Shown here: positions 15,601 through 23,847 of the stretch, in pieces
Layout: each line of letters opens with the position of its first letter
How positions within the stretch are numbered: the stretch's first letter is position 1
Assembly (NCBI GenBank): GCA_014799665.1
Contig: JAAVHP010000004.1
Coordinates: 291,821 to 355,820, forward strand
Reading direction: 5' to 3'
Length of the DNA stretch: 64,000 nt
DNA from: Clostridiales bacterium
GTDB taxonomy: Bacteria > Bacillota > Clostridia > Christensenellales > Pumilibacteraceae
Notes under the pieces: model-generated
Told to the model about the DNA's origin: nothing
Seen by the model: the letters and a program-made list of their open reading frames with translations, nothing else
The model's database searches: none
Translations under genes and position numbers: made by a program

Positions 15601-16577
15601 AAACGTTTGTTACACGGGTTGCGTGGGAGACGGTGCCCGACTTAACGCCGAACGTTGTGGGTAATGGAACGGTAACTCTTTACGGGCGATGGAGTCCAAT
15701 AATGTATTATATAGAATTCGACTATAATGACGGACGCAAAAATACATTACCGTTCATATTCTGTTACGATATGGAAAGAAGCTTGCCTTATGTCACAGAT
15801 AATGCAAGAGAAAACTATGTCTTTATGGGTTGGGCTACGTCTAAGAATGGAGAAGTAACATATATTAATGGAGCAAAAGTAAAAAATCTCACAACAATTA
15901 ACGGCGCGACTGTTACGTTGTATGCTGTCTGGCAACCGGGACGATACAAAATAATTTGTAAAAATTTGACCGAAGATATGGAAGTAGATTTTGATTACTA
16001 TATTTATGGCGAAGGGCGTTCCACTATGCCAAAAATACTTTCAAAAAACGCTTATACATACGTATATAAGCTTTACGGATGGTATACGTCTATTGATTTC
16101 AAAACAAAAGTAACGAGGATTTCTGCGACTCAAACGGGCGATATTACGATTTATGCCAAGTATGATTATTTTGTTTGTGAAAATACGGACTACTCTTCCC
16201 ACAGGGTAACAGACGATGGTGTTGCAAAAAACCCGACCCAAATAATAGCGCTCTATCTAAAAAGTGTTGAATATAATATAATTAAAAATACTACGCTTAA
16301 AAAGATTAAAATAGAGTTTTCTTTATATATAGAAGAGATTAACGACGGATATCAGCATATTTATTTGCGCGACGGTTATAGCAGTATTAATATATGGTCG
16401 AAAAAAATCGATCATCCGAATAATGCCGGAAAGAGCCTTTATACATACACTATAGAATTGAATATCGAGGATTATAAGGATCGCGACTTCTTAGTGCTAT
16501 ATTTCGACGCGTCGGGGGCGTGGGATGATGACTGGGAATTTTCATGTTTCAACTATATGGTAATTTTAACTAATTAA
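12675..16577 (+). CDS. Membrane-anchored subtilisin-like protease with LRR and InlB-type repeats
   Basis: 1,300 aa. N-terminal membrane anchor at about 10-32 and a propeptide-like region to about 165. The S8 catalytic domain spans about 175-490: Asp in VLDTGIDASHPDL, His in HGTHVAGIIGA, Ser in GTSMAAPFVTG. A BspA-type leucine-rich repeat segment follows (about 505-680: SIGYGAFEN, NPKAFSGCTNL), then several InlB-type repeats (about 690-1170: GYDFFAWYD, GYYFGGWYL) and a C-terminal beta domain. No sortase motif is visible. The protein is exported and tethered by its N-terminus. It probably processes surface or environmental proteins. The upstream truncated copy shares its promoter. Confidence 0.88.
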   Translation: MEKISKGKKIFIAIVVIVTLIITIGGIMGFVKIGHDLGLEDQAIASEYDWYLERLFEDDNAVLAKLTKEATREFIDYMPEDFADVGAVSVKINSAEYDEYVQRKIQGLPVEKELNIDVEEYQRWLKITLNKKSKRNVIRAVEILSARSDVQFAEPYLVDGVASTFSNDAYASNQWGIENANIEKAWEAIRGGSTVLVGVLDTGIDASHPDLRDKIYYDKPLHRDFTTGEVNGKIIDIPTDPNGHGTHVAGIIGAECNNKIGVAGVADNVKFVSLRVFNDSGILEDVNSLINAIKYAEKNKIKLLNFSGRLRDNNPELEKVVEEFSGIIVVSAGNDKKDLDVDSESYPAVYGFTNVISVGAIDEQNEREQRSNWGYNTVDIFAPGSGIYSTFPTNICNENKCKYNNSIHIKNGYHSMSGTSMAAPFVTGTVAMMLSLEPNLTDNSQITDELKEDIKYCILKGADEIKIHNINGDELEVKKLNAYNALKKFTTYEINVLSETEIEITGTYGEKLTDYVELPQTIRGLSVTSIGYGAFENQDELTDIRLPKFLNNINPKAFSGCTNLRFYIEQGNSSFLTEGGILYSKDKTVIIAAGKISDEIEIGNPVEYILPYAFAGQPDLSSILFTTNANIGVCAFADCFKLANIVYTTHMPPSVWEDVFLNVQPKILVPYTALQAYKEAFSQYEDLIYSKSWTVNFISNDEYCGSMDVFYGEPIEDLPTPTLTGYDFFAWYDSPDFSGEAYTENDVRQAEENITLYAKYDPKKCTIKFDPGFGILLGARELRVDYGASFRTDITAEREGYVFEGWCDSDGFECITAFGASTIYWNRLEDTVLTPKWSKKSFEIKIRNSSMQVWVGKDGLSDSIVYIDYGEKMPGGSLKQLFENSPLSIKEGNIFNRLILLEETEINFSVVPDFGENKMQVLILPVWTREQYTIKFTAPNYEKEIKTFYKEYITLPNPETEVDIKGYYFGGWYLEETFVTRVAWETVPDLTPNVVGNGTVTLYGRWSPIMYYIEFDYNDGRKNTLPFIFCYDMERSLPYVTDNARENYVFMGWATSKNGEVTYINGAKVKNLTTINGATVTLYAVWQPGRYKIICKNLTEDMEVDFDYYIYGEGRSTMPKILSKNAYTYVYKLYGWYTSIDFKTKVTRISATQTGDITIYAKYDYFVCENTDYSSHRVTDDGVAKNPTQIIALYLKSVEYNIIKNTTLKKIKIEFSLYIEEINDGYQHIYLRDGYSSINIWSKKIDHPNNAGKSLYTYTIELNIEDYKDRDFLVLYFDASGAWDDDWEFSCFNYMVILTN

Positions 16578-16651
16578 GGAGCGTCCCGAGAATAGAGGCT
16601 CTATTGTAAATTTTTTTATAATATACTGTCGTGTTTTCAAAGCAAAAAGTA

Positions 16652-16680
16652 TTGACAAATTTCTCGGTGGGTTGTATAAT
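16652..16680 (+). promoter_or_regulatory. Leaderless-type promoter of the 16687 gene
   Basis: TTGACA (16652-16657), 17 bp, TATAAT (16675-16680). The start codon at 16687 is 7 bases past the -10 box, where transcription should begin, and there is no ribosome binding site. Confidence 0.75.
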
Positions 16681-16686
16681 TGAAAC

Positions 16687-18258
16687 ATGGACTTTTGGTT
16701 TAACGTCTTCAATATAGCGGTCGTTTCGTCAATGGGCGCGCTTGTGTTGCTTTTTCTCGCGTCGATTATTATTATCGCGGCGATAGGCAAGCGCAAGTGC
16801 AATGCGTTCGACGTTATATTCCGTATTATCACCGCTATCGTGGTTGTTGCTACGGCGGTAATGTTTACGTGTTCCGTATTGTCCATGGTAACGGGCGATA
16901 CCCTTCGTATCGCTGTGTTTAATTATGAGCCTATGGGCGACGACGTGCGCGCGGCGCTTGTATTCAATGGAAAATACCACGAGCTTCCCATACCCAAGCT
17001 GTTCGTTTTCCTTGCGACGACTATCGGCTCGAACGTTACTATTGCGCTGTTCCTTTGCTCGCTTGCGGCGCTCATAGTCGACTGTCTCGTTGCTAACAAG
17101 AAGGAAAAGAAAGAGAAGAAAGAAAAACAGGCTAAGGCGGCGGCGCAAAAGAAAACGCCCGAGCAGCTTAAACGCGAAGCCGAGCTCGAACGCATTCGCA
17201 AGATCGGCGAGAGCGCGGTGAAAAAGACTTCCGCGGTTGCGGAAAAGCAGGCGGCTACCGAAAAAGCGGAAGCCGAGGAAAAACCCGAGACCGCCGAGCC
17301 CGAGAAAACGGACGAGGGCGCGGACTTCGATTGGCGCACCGCTGACGAAAAGCAAGAGCAAAAGCCGACCGAGTTCGTTGGAATTAAAGATACCGCCGAG
17401 GACGATTCGTTCGATAGTTTCGACGACAATTTCGACAGCGACGAGAGCGAAGCCGAGCAAGCGCCCGAAACCGAAGCGGACGAATTTGACGACGATACCG
17501 CAATCAATGCAAGCGACGAGGATACTGCGTTCAGCGTAGAGCCCGAGAGCGACGAGGTAGAGGAAGTCGACGACGGCGTAGATGAATTCGAAGAAGCCGA
17601 CGATTCGTTCGACGATCTGCCGGATGACGAGGAATACGAGAGTGTGGACTTGGACGGACAAGACCCGTTGCCTGTTGACACGTTTGACGATATATCCGAC
17701 GAAGATTTAGCGAACGCGGACGACGATATTGATATTGATGAGTTGGATAAAGCCACTATCGGCGCGTCTGCTGTTATCGAAGAACAAGATCAGGCGTTCG
17801 AGCAAACGCAGGACGAACAGTCTCAAGCCACGGAGCAGGTCAAGCCGTCCGCGCCCGGTGAGGTCGAGCCGGATAGGGATATTTACATTCCCAATATTCG
17901 TACGGTAGTGCGCACTGCGCCCGACGCTTCCGAGCGGACCGAGCCTGCGCGCCGTCCCGATCCTGCGGCAAGGCGGCCGCAAACGCGCCCGTCGACCGCG
18001 GCGAAAAAGAGCGACGCTGCGACGAAGAAGCCCGCTTCTACCAGACCGCCGAGAAAACCGTCGACTGCGCCTAGGAGACCTGCGCAGACTAAGAGCAATA
18101 GCGTTACTTCGCCCGAAAAGAAGCTTCCGCTTACGCGGCGGTACGTAATTCTCGATCGGCGGAACGCGGTCAATATGTTCGGCGAGTATCTGAAAGAGCG
18201 TGACAGAAACGCTAAGGATAAGCTTGAAAAATCTATTAATACTATAATCATTGAGTAA
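16687..18258 (+). CDS. Membrane protein with long acidic cytoplasmic tail, unknown
   Basis: 523 aa. Membrane helices at about 8-34, 45-68 and 110-138. A Lys/Glu-rich coiled segment (about 138-200) follows, then a very acidic low-complexity region (about 200-380), then a Pro/Arg/Ala-rich basic linker (about 400-475) and a conserved-looking end (RRYVILDRRNAVNMFGEYLK). The acidic-then-basic layout recalls scaffold proteins but matches no family I know. The mRNA is predicted to be leaderless. A hairpin follows directly after the stop. Long open frames on the opposite strand here are codon-bias shadows. Confidence 0.7.
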   Translation: MDFWFNVFNIAVVSSMGALVLLFLASIIIIAAIGKRKCNAFDVIFRIITAIVVVATAVMFTCSVLSMVTGDTLRIAVFNYEPMGDDVRAALVFNGKYHELPIPKLFVFLATTIGSNVTIALFLCSLAALIVDCLVANKKEKKEKKEKQAKAAAQKKTPEQLKREAELERIRKIGESAVKKTSAVAEKQAATEKAEAEEKPETAEPEKTDEGADFDWRTADEKQEQKPTEFVGIKDTAEDDSFDSFDDNFDSDESEAEQAPETEADEFDDDTAINASDEDTAFSVEPESDEVEEVDDGVDEFEEADDSFDDLPDDEEYESVDLDGQDPLPVDTFDDISDEDLANADDDIDIDELDKATIGASAVIEEQDQAFEQTQDEQSQATEQVKPSAPGEVEPDRDIYIPNIRTVVRTAPDASERTEPARRPDPAARRPQTRPSTAAKKSDAATKKPASTRPPRKPSTAPRRPAQTKSNSVTSPEKKLPLTRRYVILDRRNAVNMFGEYLKERDRNAKDKLEKSINTIIIE

Positions 18259-18283
18259 AGAACCGTCTTTTCGGTTCTTTATT
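18257..18283 (+). terminator. Terminator after the 16687 gene
   Basis: AAAGAACCG pairs with CGGTTCTTT around a short loop, followed by ATTATT; the T tail is modest and the ROK kinase gene starts 20 bp later. Confidence 0.55.
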
Positions 18284-18302
18284 ACTTGCGAGGAGGTTTT
18301 CC

Positions 18303-19253
18303 ATGTATTGCGTAGGTGTGGATATCGGCGGCATGTCGATCAAGGTCGGCGTGGTCGACCGTGACGGGAATATCGTTAAAAAGGGCAAGGTCGTGACCGA
18401 CGTCGAGGGCGGACCGCACAAGATAATCAATGATATTGCCGATCTTATTCTGTCGCTTATCGATCCCAAAGATCGCGATTTCGTAGGGATCGGGATCGGC
18501 TGCCCCGGTGCGATCAATTCAGCGACGGGCGTGGTCGATCGTGCGTTCAATCTCAAATGGCACAAGGTCGCGCTTGCCGAGGAGCTTGCGCGCAGGATAA
18601 ACAAGCGTATTAAGGTGAGCAACGACGCGAACGTTGCCGCGCTCGGCGAGACCATGTACGGCGTGGGCAGAACGTATACCGATACTATTTTTATAACGCT
18701 CGGCACGGGCGTGGGTGGCGGCGTGGTGCTTAACGGCAAGCTGTACGAGGGCAACGAGAGCAAGGGCGCGGAGCTCGGGCACATGGTGCTCGTTGTCGAC
18801 GGCGAACAATGTACGTGCGGGCGCAGGGGATGCATGGAAGCGTACTGCTCGGCGACGGCGCTTATTCGCGAGACCAAAAAGGCTATGCTCGCCGATAAGA
18901 ATTCGTCGATGTGGCAGTTCGTCGGCGGGGATATAGAAAAGGTCGACGGGCGCACGGCGTTCGAGTGCAGTAAGACGGGCGATAAGTCGGCGAACGCGGT
19001 CGTTGATTATTTCGTTAAGTATCTCGGCGAGGGTATGCTTAACTTCGCTAATATTTTCAGACCGCAGGCGATCATTCTTGGTGGCGGCGTGTGCGCGCAG
19101 GGCGATTATCTTATCTACAAGCTCAAAGATTACTGCAAGGACCGTAACTACGGGTTCGCGAATACGCCGAGGTTCGATATTCTCGCGGCGCAGCTCGGTA
19201 ACGACGCGGGTATAATCGGCGCTGCCGGACTTATTTTTTCGGACTTAAAATAG
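18303..19253 (+). CDS. ROK-family glucokinase
   Basis: 316 aa, the usual length. The N-terminal ATP phosphate-binding loop (VGVDIGGMSIKVGVVD, residues 4-19), the second phosphate loop (TLGTGVGGGVVLNGKL, about 133-148), the catalytic Asp region (VSNDANVAALGE) and the ROK zinc motif CTCGRRGCMEAYCS (about 176-189) are all present. Phosphorylates glucose (or a related hexose) at O6 for glycolysis. Very good ribosome binding site (GAGGAGG) before ATG 18303. Single gene, with the hairpin terminators at 19253-19347 downstream. Confidence 0.9.
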   Translation: MYCVGVDIGGMSIKVGVVDRDGNIVKKGKVVTDVEGGPHKIINDIADLILSLIDPKDRDFVGIGIGCPGAINSATGVVDRAFNLKWHKVALAEELARRINKRIKVSNDANVAALGETMYGVGRTYTDTIFITLGTGVGGGVVLNGKLYEGNESKGAELGHMVLVVDGEQCTCGRRGCMEAYCSATALIRETKKAMLADKNSSMWQFVGGDIEKVDGRTAFECSKTGDKSANAVVDYFVKYLGEGMLNFANIFRPQAIILGGGVCAQGDYLIYKLKDYCKDRNYGFANTPRFDILAAQLGNDAGIIGAAGLIFSDLK

Positions 19254-19280
19254 CCTACTTCTTTTGAAAAAGAAGTAGGC
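19253..19280. repeat. CTACTTCTTT hairpin repeat
   Basis: GCCTACTTCTTTT pairs with its complement across GAA, overlapping the glk stop codon. It is followed at 19305-19347 by a second hairpin. Confidence 0.75.
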
Positions 19281-19304
19281 AAGAAAACTTTATTGTCGTG
19301 TGTT

Positions 19305-19347
19305 TACTCGGGTTGTTTATTGTTAATTACACCCGAGTATTTTCTTT
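19305..19347 (+). terminator. Terminator of the ROK kinase gene
   Basis: TACTCGGGT (19305-19313) pairs with ACCCGAGTA (19331-19339), then TTTTCTTT. The rest of the gap to 19471 is AT-rich without a clear consensus promoter. Confidence 0.65.
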
Positions 19348-19470
19348 CCAGTTTTTCTTTGTTTGCGCCTCGACTGACATGATTTTGCAATATAAGCAAA
19401 TATCAGGCAAAATTCGCAAACAGATATATGCTAATATTTTATAAGTATCAAATAGCTAATAGGAGTAACT

Positions 19471-20010
19471 ATGAAAAACCTCAAAGGCACTAAGACGGAA
19501 GAAAACCTCATGACCGCGTTCTCGGGCGAGAGCATGGCGCGGAACAAGTACGACTACTACGCGAGCAAGGCTAAAAAGGACGGCTACGAGCAGATAGCAA
19601 GCATATTCGCCGAGACCGCCGCCAACGAGAAAGAGCACGCCAAGATCTGGTTCAAGCTTTTGCACGAGGGCATTGCGGACACGCTTACAAATCTCAAAGA
19701 CGCCGCCGACGGTGAGCATTTCGAGTGGACGGATATGTACAAGACCTTTGCCGAGGATGCCGACAAAGAGGGCTTCCCGCAAATCGCCGAGCTTTTCCGC
19801 AAGGTCGCGGCTATCGAGAAAACGCACGAGGAGCGGTACGTTAAGCTTGCCGCCAATATCGAAAAGAACGAGGTTTTCCAAAAGGGCGTTCAGGTCGTTT
19901 GGGTGTGCCTGAACTGCGGACATATTTACGTCGGCGACGCCGCGCCCGACGTTTGCCCCGTCTGCGCTCATCCCAAATCGTTCTTCGCCATGAAAGCGGA
20001 AAACTATTGA
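19471..20010 (+). CDS. rbr: Rubrerythrin
   Basis: 179 aa. A ferritin-like diiron domain (residues 1-135) holds the ligand pattern E...EKEHAKIW (about 51-58) and EKTHEERY (about 112-119). The C-terminal rubredoxin-like domain has the iron ligands in CLNCGH and CPVCAHP. It reduces hydrogen peroxide with electrons from rubredoxin or NADH oxidoreductases in the cytoplasm of anaerobes. Ribosome binding site AGGAG before ATG 19471. Single gene with its own terminator at 20055-20090. Confidence 0.95.
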   Translation: MKNLKGTKTEENLMTAFSGESMARNKYDYYASKAKKDGYEQIASIFAETAANEKEHAKIWFKLLHEGIADTLTNLKDAADGEHFEWTDMYKTFAEDADKEGFPQIAELFRKVAAIEKTHEERYVKLAANIEKNEVFQKGVQVVWVCLNCGHIYVGDAAPDVCPVCAHPKSFFAMKAENY

Positions 20011-20054
20011 TCAATTAGGAATTGCAAGTCAGAAATTGGGAATTAATCAAAACA

Positions 20055-20090
20055 GCCGTATCAAGTTAAAGGTTTGATACGGCGTTTTGT
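20055..20090 (+). terminator. Terminator of the rubrerythrin gene
   Basis: GCCGTATCAA (20055-20064) pairs with TTGATACGGC (20074-20083) around an 8-9 nt loop, followed by GTTTTGTTT. Confidence 0.8.
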
Positions 20091-20141
20091 TTAATAGAAA
20101 GTATTTTGCCTACGTCTTTGTATTGTTTGATATTGTTGAGA

Positions 20142-20170
20142 TTGACTTGTCGTCGATAATTCGTTATAAT
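20142..20170 (+). promoter_or_regulatory. Promoter of the 20204 hydrolase gene
   Basis: TTGACT (20142-20147), 17 bp, TATAAT (20165-20170). Confidence 0.65.
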
Positions 20171-20203
20171 ACAAAAGAATGAACAAGAACGGGGTAATAT
20201 AAA

Positions 20204-20926
20204 ATGCGATTTAATACTTTTGGCGATAGAAACAATAATGCGGTTTTACTTATTCATACCTTGTTTACGAGCGAGGAATTTTTCGCGCCTATTTCGCAGT
20301 TGCTTGCGAAAGACTATTTCGTTATTGTACCTACTTTATCCGGGCATTATGAAAACTCTACCTTTGTATCGACGGCGGACGAGATTAGACAAATTAAAGA
20401 ATTTTTGACGGAAAATCATGTTACGGCTATTTATGCTGTTGCAGGATTTTCTTTGGGCGGAAACATTGCTTATGAGTTTTTCTGCAATAACTCCCAAATG
20501 ATTGAAAAAGCAATTATAGACAGTGCGCCGCTATTCAATTTCCCAAATTTCATTAAGAAATATTTCCATAAAAAATATGAAAAGTGCCTGAAAAAAATCA
20601 AAGAGGGCAACTGCGATATTTCAAAAGAATTGGATAAATGCTTTAACGGTATGGGTAAGCATCAAAAGGACATTGCGCCTACGGTATCGTTTGAAAGTTT
20701 GAAAAATCTTATTGATGGATGCTACAATAATAAAGTTTATAAATTACCGACAAGCGAGTTTAAAAAGATTACGTTTGTTTACGGCAACAAGGATGAGGCT
20801 CGGCTTTGCAGAACGCGCATAAAGAAATATCATATCCATACCATGAAAGGATACGGGCATTGCGGCTTTTACAGAGAAAATCCCGTTGAGTGGGCTAAAC
20901 AATTTATTTCGGGTAGCTTGGTATAA
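20204..20926 (+). CDS. Alpha/beta hydrolase
   Basis: 240 aa. The nucleophile elbow GFSLGGN (Ser about residue 86) follows strand five of an alpha/beta hydrolase fold, an acid residue is likely in VYGNKDEARL (about 192-201), and the His is in GYGHCGFY (about 217-224). The oxyanion region lies at LIHTLFTSEEF. No membrane helix or signal peptide. Substrate unknown; small esterase or lipase-like. Ribosome binding site GGGG about nine bases upstream. Monocistronic between its own promoter and the next promoter at 20946. Confidence 0.75.
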   Translation: MRFNTFGDRNNNAVLLIHTLFTSEEFFAPISQLLAKDYFVIVPTLSGHYENSTFVSTADEIRQIKEFLTENHVTAIYAVAGFSLGGNIAYEFFCNNSQMIEKAIIDSAPLFNFPNFIKKYFHKKYEKCLKKIKEGNCDISKELDKCFNGMGKHQKDIAPTVSFESLKNLIDGCYNNKVYKLPTSEFKKITFVYGNKDEARLCRTRIKKYHIHTMKGYGHCGFYRENPVEWAKQFISGSLV

Positions 20927-20945
20927 TTTATGATAGGATCTATGC

Positions 20946-20974
20946 TTGAAAATAGCTTGGGTTTGTAGTATAAT
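20946..20974 (+). promoter_or_regulatory. Leaderless-type promoter of the 20981 gene
   Basis: TTGAAA (20946-20951), 17 bp, TATAAT (20969-20974). The ATG at 20981 sits at the expected start point. Confidence 0.7.
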
Positions 20975-20980
20975 CTAAAC

Positions 20981-21916
20981 ATGGGCTGTCCGTATTTTCA
21001 AATACAAAAGAGCGAAGAATTCGATAATATCGCGGAAATAATCGGGGCGGATAAGGAAGCCAAGCATTTCGTCAGGCGGCGAAGATATACGCCGTTCGAC
21101 GTGAGCGACGGCAGTATCAAGTCCGCATTAGATAAGAATATTCGCCACTCGCAAAGCGGGTATTTTGACGGCTTGCGTATCTTTTCGATTATTTTCCCGT
21201 TGATGGTTGTCATAAGCATTTATGCCATGATCGCGGCAGAACCCGAGAACCGCATGGGGCTTATAGCTATCCCGATCACGACCTTCGGGCTCGGGGTGAT
21301 TTGGTGTATTTTTTTGATTTGTCACGTGATGGAATTTAATTTCGTAAAATCATGCGACGATCTGTTTATAGCGTACGACGGCGAGGGCAATCCTTATTCG
21401 ATCGAGGTTTGTAAAAAGCGTATTCGGGTCTTGTATAAAGATTCGCTGTACGTGATTAAGGGCAACAAAATAAAGACTATTCGCAATGAAAGAAAACTGT
21501 ATTACACGTATTTGAATATGTTCCCGCAATCAGTTTTGGATATGGGGAAGTACGTCGACAATTCTAATAGGGAGATGGAGCCGATATTATCGCCGAGCAT
21601 AGAATATTTGCCCGACGGCGGCTGCGCTTTGTCGCTAGGCGAACGCGGCTTTGTTCAAATTTCGGGAAAGCACGGCAGAGTTCAAAAGTACCCGTTATTG
21701 CATCACTTGCATTTTTGCAAGTATATTTTTACCGTAAATAACGAATTGAAATTAACCTCCGTTTATTCGGCGGCAAGAGAAAACGCCGTGATAAGTCACG
21801 ACGCATTGACTTTTGCTAAGGTTACGGAAAGCGGTAACGCCGCTATGGACACGCTGAGAAAAACAGCGGAAGCAAATATATTGCTCGGTAAAATATTAAA
21901 CGATATTGTCGGCTGA
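20981..21916 (+). CDS. Membrane protein of unknown function
   Basis: 311 aa. Two membrane helices at about 60-82 and 88-112, flanked by a cytoplasmic N-terminal part and a large C-terminal domain of mixed alpha/beta character. No named domain recognised. The mRNA should be leaderless: the -10 box ends 6 bp before the ATG and no ribosome binding site exists. Convergent with the AlkZ-related gene, with only 9 bp between the stops. Confidence 0.65.
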   Translation: MGCPYFQIQKSEEFDNIAEIIGADKEAKHFVRRRRYTPFDVSDGSIKSALDKNIRHSQSGYFDGLRIFSIIFPLMVVISIYAMIAAEPENRMGLIAIPITTFGLGVIWCIFLICHVMEFNFVKSCDDLFIAYDGEGNPYSIEVCKKRIRVLYKDSLYVIKGNKIKTIRNERKLYYTYLNMFPQSVLDMGKYVDNSNREMEPILSPSIEYLPDGGCALSLGERGFVQISGKHGRVQKYPLLHHLHFCKYIFTVNNELKLTSVYSAARENAVISHDALTFAKVTESGNAAMDTLRKTAEANILLGKILNDIVG

Positions 21917-21925
21917 ACTTTTATA

Positions 21926-22528
21926 TTAAATAGCTATCGACAATAATTTATTGCGTGTTTTCTCGTCGAAGTGCTGCAAGCCTTTGACGAGGCTTTCGAG
22001 CTTTTCGATATTCTCCTGCGGCGAAAGGCTATACGCCGAGCGAACGAAATCGTACCCGAAAATATCCTCGGGGCGGGAGAGCATTGCCGAGCCCATAGCG
22101 CTCTTTTTAAAGGTCGTGCAAAGATAGGTCTTGTTTTGCAGCGACGCGACCACGCCGTCGTAGCCTTTCATTTCGAGTCGCTTACCGAGCTCGTAGGACG
22201 GCGTTTCTATCTCTATCGCGTTCATGACCTCGATTTCGCGGCGGGGGGCTCTGCCCTCGTCGGTGAGTGAATCGAAGTCGTATCCGTCGCGGCGGAGCGC
22301 GGCGAGGTAGGGGAAAACTTCGAGCGACACGAACGTAGCTTTCTTGTTCACGTACTTGCCGTATACTATCTTATGCGAATTGACGGCACGCTCGCGCAAG
22401 TACCAAAGCTTCATGAAATTAACGTCGCTCAGCGATGACGCGGACAGTCCGTTCTCGTCCCAGAAATACAGCATTCCGTACTCGTTGACCGCGGCTATTA
22501 AGCTTTCTTCATCAGTAATTCTTATCAT
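21926..22528 (-). CDS. AlkZ-related protein
   Basis: 200 aa. The pattern from WYLRERAVNSHKIVYGKYVN through FPYLAALRRDGYDFDSL and the following MKGYDGVVASLQNKTYLCT matches AlkZ-related proteins, small relatives of the winged-helix AlkZ DNA glycosylases. The family's catalytic Gln-x-Gln motif is not evident, so activity on damaged DNA is uncertain. Start ATG 22528 lies 7 bases after a -10 box (TAAACT) of a TTGACA promoter, so the transcript is predicted leaderless. Confidence 0.65.
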   Translation of the reverse strand: MIRITDEESLIAAVNEYGMLYFWDENGLSASSLSDVNFMKLWYLRERAVNSHKIVYGKYVNKKATFVSLEVFPYLAALRRDGYDFDSLTDEGRAPRREIEVMNAIEIETPSYELGKRLEMKGYDGVVASLQNKTYLCTTFKKSAMGSAMLSRPEDIFGYDFVRSAYSLSPQENIEKLESLVKGLQHFDEKTRNKLLSIAI

Positions 22529-22534
22529 GGTTTT

Positions 22535-22563
22535 AGTTTACCCCAAAAAATTTGATTTGTCAA
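22535..22563 (-). promoter_or_regulatory. Leaderless-type promoter of the AlkZ-related gene
   Basis: On the minus strand TTGACA (22558-22563), 17 bp, TAAACT (22535-22540), then AAAACC and the ATG. Confidence 0.65.
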
Positions 22564-22628
22564 TTAATAGGTGAATTTTAAAAAGAAGTAAGTTGTTTTG
22601 TCGAATAGAAATTTATTTAATCATTGCG

Positions 22629-22658
22629 TTGACAAACGGAATACTCGCGCGGTATAAT
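22629..22658 (+). promoter_or_regulatory. Promoter of the leader peptide and metal permease
   Basis: TTGACA (22629-22634), 18 bp, TATAAT (22653-22658). The predicted start at about 22665 is the A of the leader-peptide ATG. Confidence 0.75.
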
Positions 22659-22664
22659 ATCGGC

Positions 22665-22724
22665 ATGGTAAACGGCAAAGGAAATTACATATCGAGCGCG
22701 GCGTGCGAGGTGAACAATGGGTGA
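22665..22724 (+). CDS. Leaderless 19-aa leader peptide of the metal permease
   Basis: The frame starts at the predicted transcription start and encodes MVNGKGNYISSAACEVNNG. Its TGA lies 8 bp inside the permease gene, so translation of the two is physically coupled. The permease ATG has a GAGGTGAAC-type ribosome binding site inside this frame. It may regulate the permease, or simply deliver ribosomes to it. Confidence 0.5.
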   Translation: MVNGKGNYISSAACEVNNG

Positions 22725-23697
22725 AGTATTCCTCGACGCTTTTATCGACACGCTTTGGGTCCTGCCGTTCCTGCTCATCATGAACTTTATAATCGAGCTC
22801 GTCGAGTACCGCTCCAAGGGCCTTAAGGCGAACAAGGCGTTAAAGGGCGGGCTCGCGCCGCTCATCGGTTCGGGCGTGGGCATACTTCCGCAGTGCGGGT
22901 TCTCCGTCGTCGCGACCGAGCTATACAGTAAGCGCAGGATCGCGCTCGGCACGCTTCTTGCGGTGTATATCGCCACGAGCGACGAAGCGCTTCCCATAAT
23001 GCTGTCGAGCTACGACGGGCTGAAAAAAGTTTGGCCTGTAATCGTTATAAAGGTATGCTTCGCGCTCATAGTCGGGTATTCCACGTTCCTTATAGAAAAG
23101 CTCGTATCCAAGCGTAAATCGACCCAACCGATAACGGAAGAAGCAAACGCAGAACATAGCCACGACCACGACCACGAGCACGAGCATGAGCATAGCGACG
23201 AGAACGAGGGCGAGGTCCATATACACGGCTGTCATCATCACAGCTTGGATGAGGAAGAAACCAAGCTTGATGAAACGGCTACCAGAAAACAAAAATTCGC
23301 GCGGGTGTGGAAGCTCTATTTAAAGCATCCACTGTTGCACACCGCAACCGTTATCCTATACATATTTATAGTAAACATCCTGTTCGGCATTACCGTCTAC
23401 TATGTGGGCGAGGACAGACTTGCGCAGTTCATAGGCTCTACGGGATATCTTCAGCCGATCCTCTCGGGGCTAGTGGGGTTGATACCTAACTGCGCCGCTT
23501 CGGTTGTAATAACCGAGCTGTACGTAGTGGGCGGGCTCAACCTCGGCGGCGCGGTCGCGGGCTTGTGCGTTAGCGCGGGCATAGGCTACGCCGTGCTGGT
23601 TAAGCAAAATCGACCTATCAAGAATACCATACTCGTTATAGCGCTCATGTACGTGCTGTCGGTCGGCTTGGGAATGGTAGTTAACGTTATTGTATAA
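22717..23697 (+). CDS. Putative heavy-metal exporter (ArsP_2/10TM permease family)
   Basis: 326 aa. Two homologous membrane halves: about 1-125 and 205-326, each with a GLAPLIGSGVGILPQCGFSV or SGLVGLIPNCAASV type signature holding Pro-x-Cys. They are separated by a cytosolic loop (about 140-190) very rich in His and acidic residues (HDHDHEHEHEH, HIHGCHHH), a likely metal-binding region. Family members are annotated as putative manganese or arsenic transporters; the metal is not decided by the sequence. It follows a leaderless leader peptide. Confidence 0.8.
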   Translation: MGEVFLDAFIDTLWVLPFLLIMNFIIELVEYRSKGLKANKALKGGLAPLIGSGVGILPQCGFSVVATELYSKRRIALGTLLAVYIATSDEALPIMLSSYDGLKKVWPVIVIKVCFALIVGYSTFLIEKLVSKRKSTQPITEEANAEHSHDHDHEHEHEHSDENEGEVHIHGCHHHSLDEEETKLDETATRKQKFARVWKLYLKHPLLHTATVILYIFIVNILFGITVYYVGEDRLAQFIGSTGYLQPILSGLVGLIPNCAASVVITELYVVGGLNLGGAVAGLCVSAGIGYAVLVKQNRPIKNTILVIALMYVLSVGLGMVVNVIV

Positions 23698-23812
23698 ACG
23701 AGAGTTCGTAACGGGTGAGAGGCGTTACGAATTCTTTTTGTTTATCAGTTTCAACAAGTCCGATGCATTATACCGAATAGCGAACTCTATTTGTTCATAA
23801 TTCCCAATTAAC

Positions 23813-23841
23813 TTGACAAACCGCCGTGGCTGTATTATACT
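23813..23841 (+). promoter_or_regulatory. Leaderless-type promoter of dnaX
   Basis: TTGACA (23813-23818), 17 bp, TATACT (23836-23841). The dnaX ATG at 23848 is at the expected transcription start. Confidence 0.7.
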
Positions 23842-23847
23842 AATGTC

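Noticed and set aside
16729..17661. Open frames on the minus strand opposite the acidic membrane protein
   Set aside because: They are shadows of low-complexity Glu/Asp/Lys codons, with no start signals.
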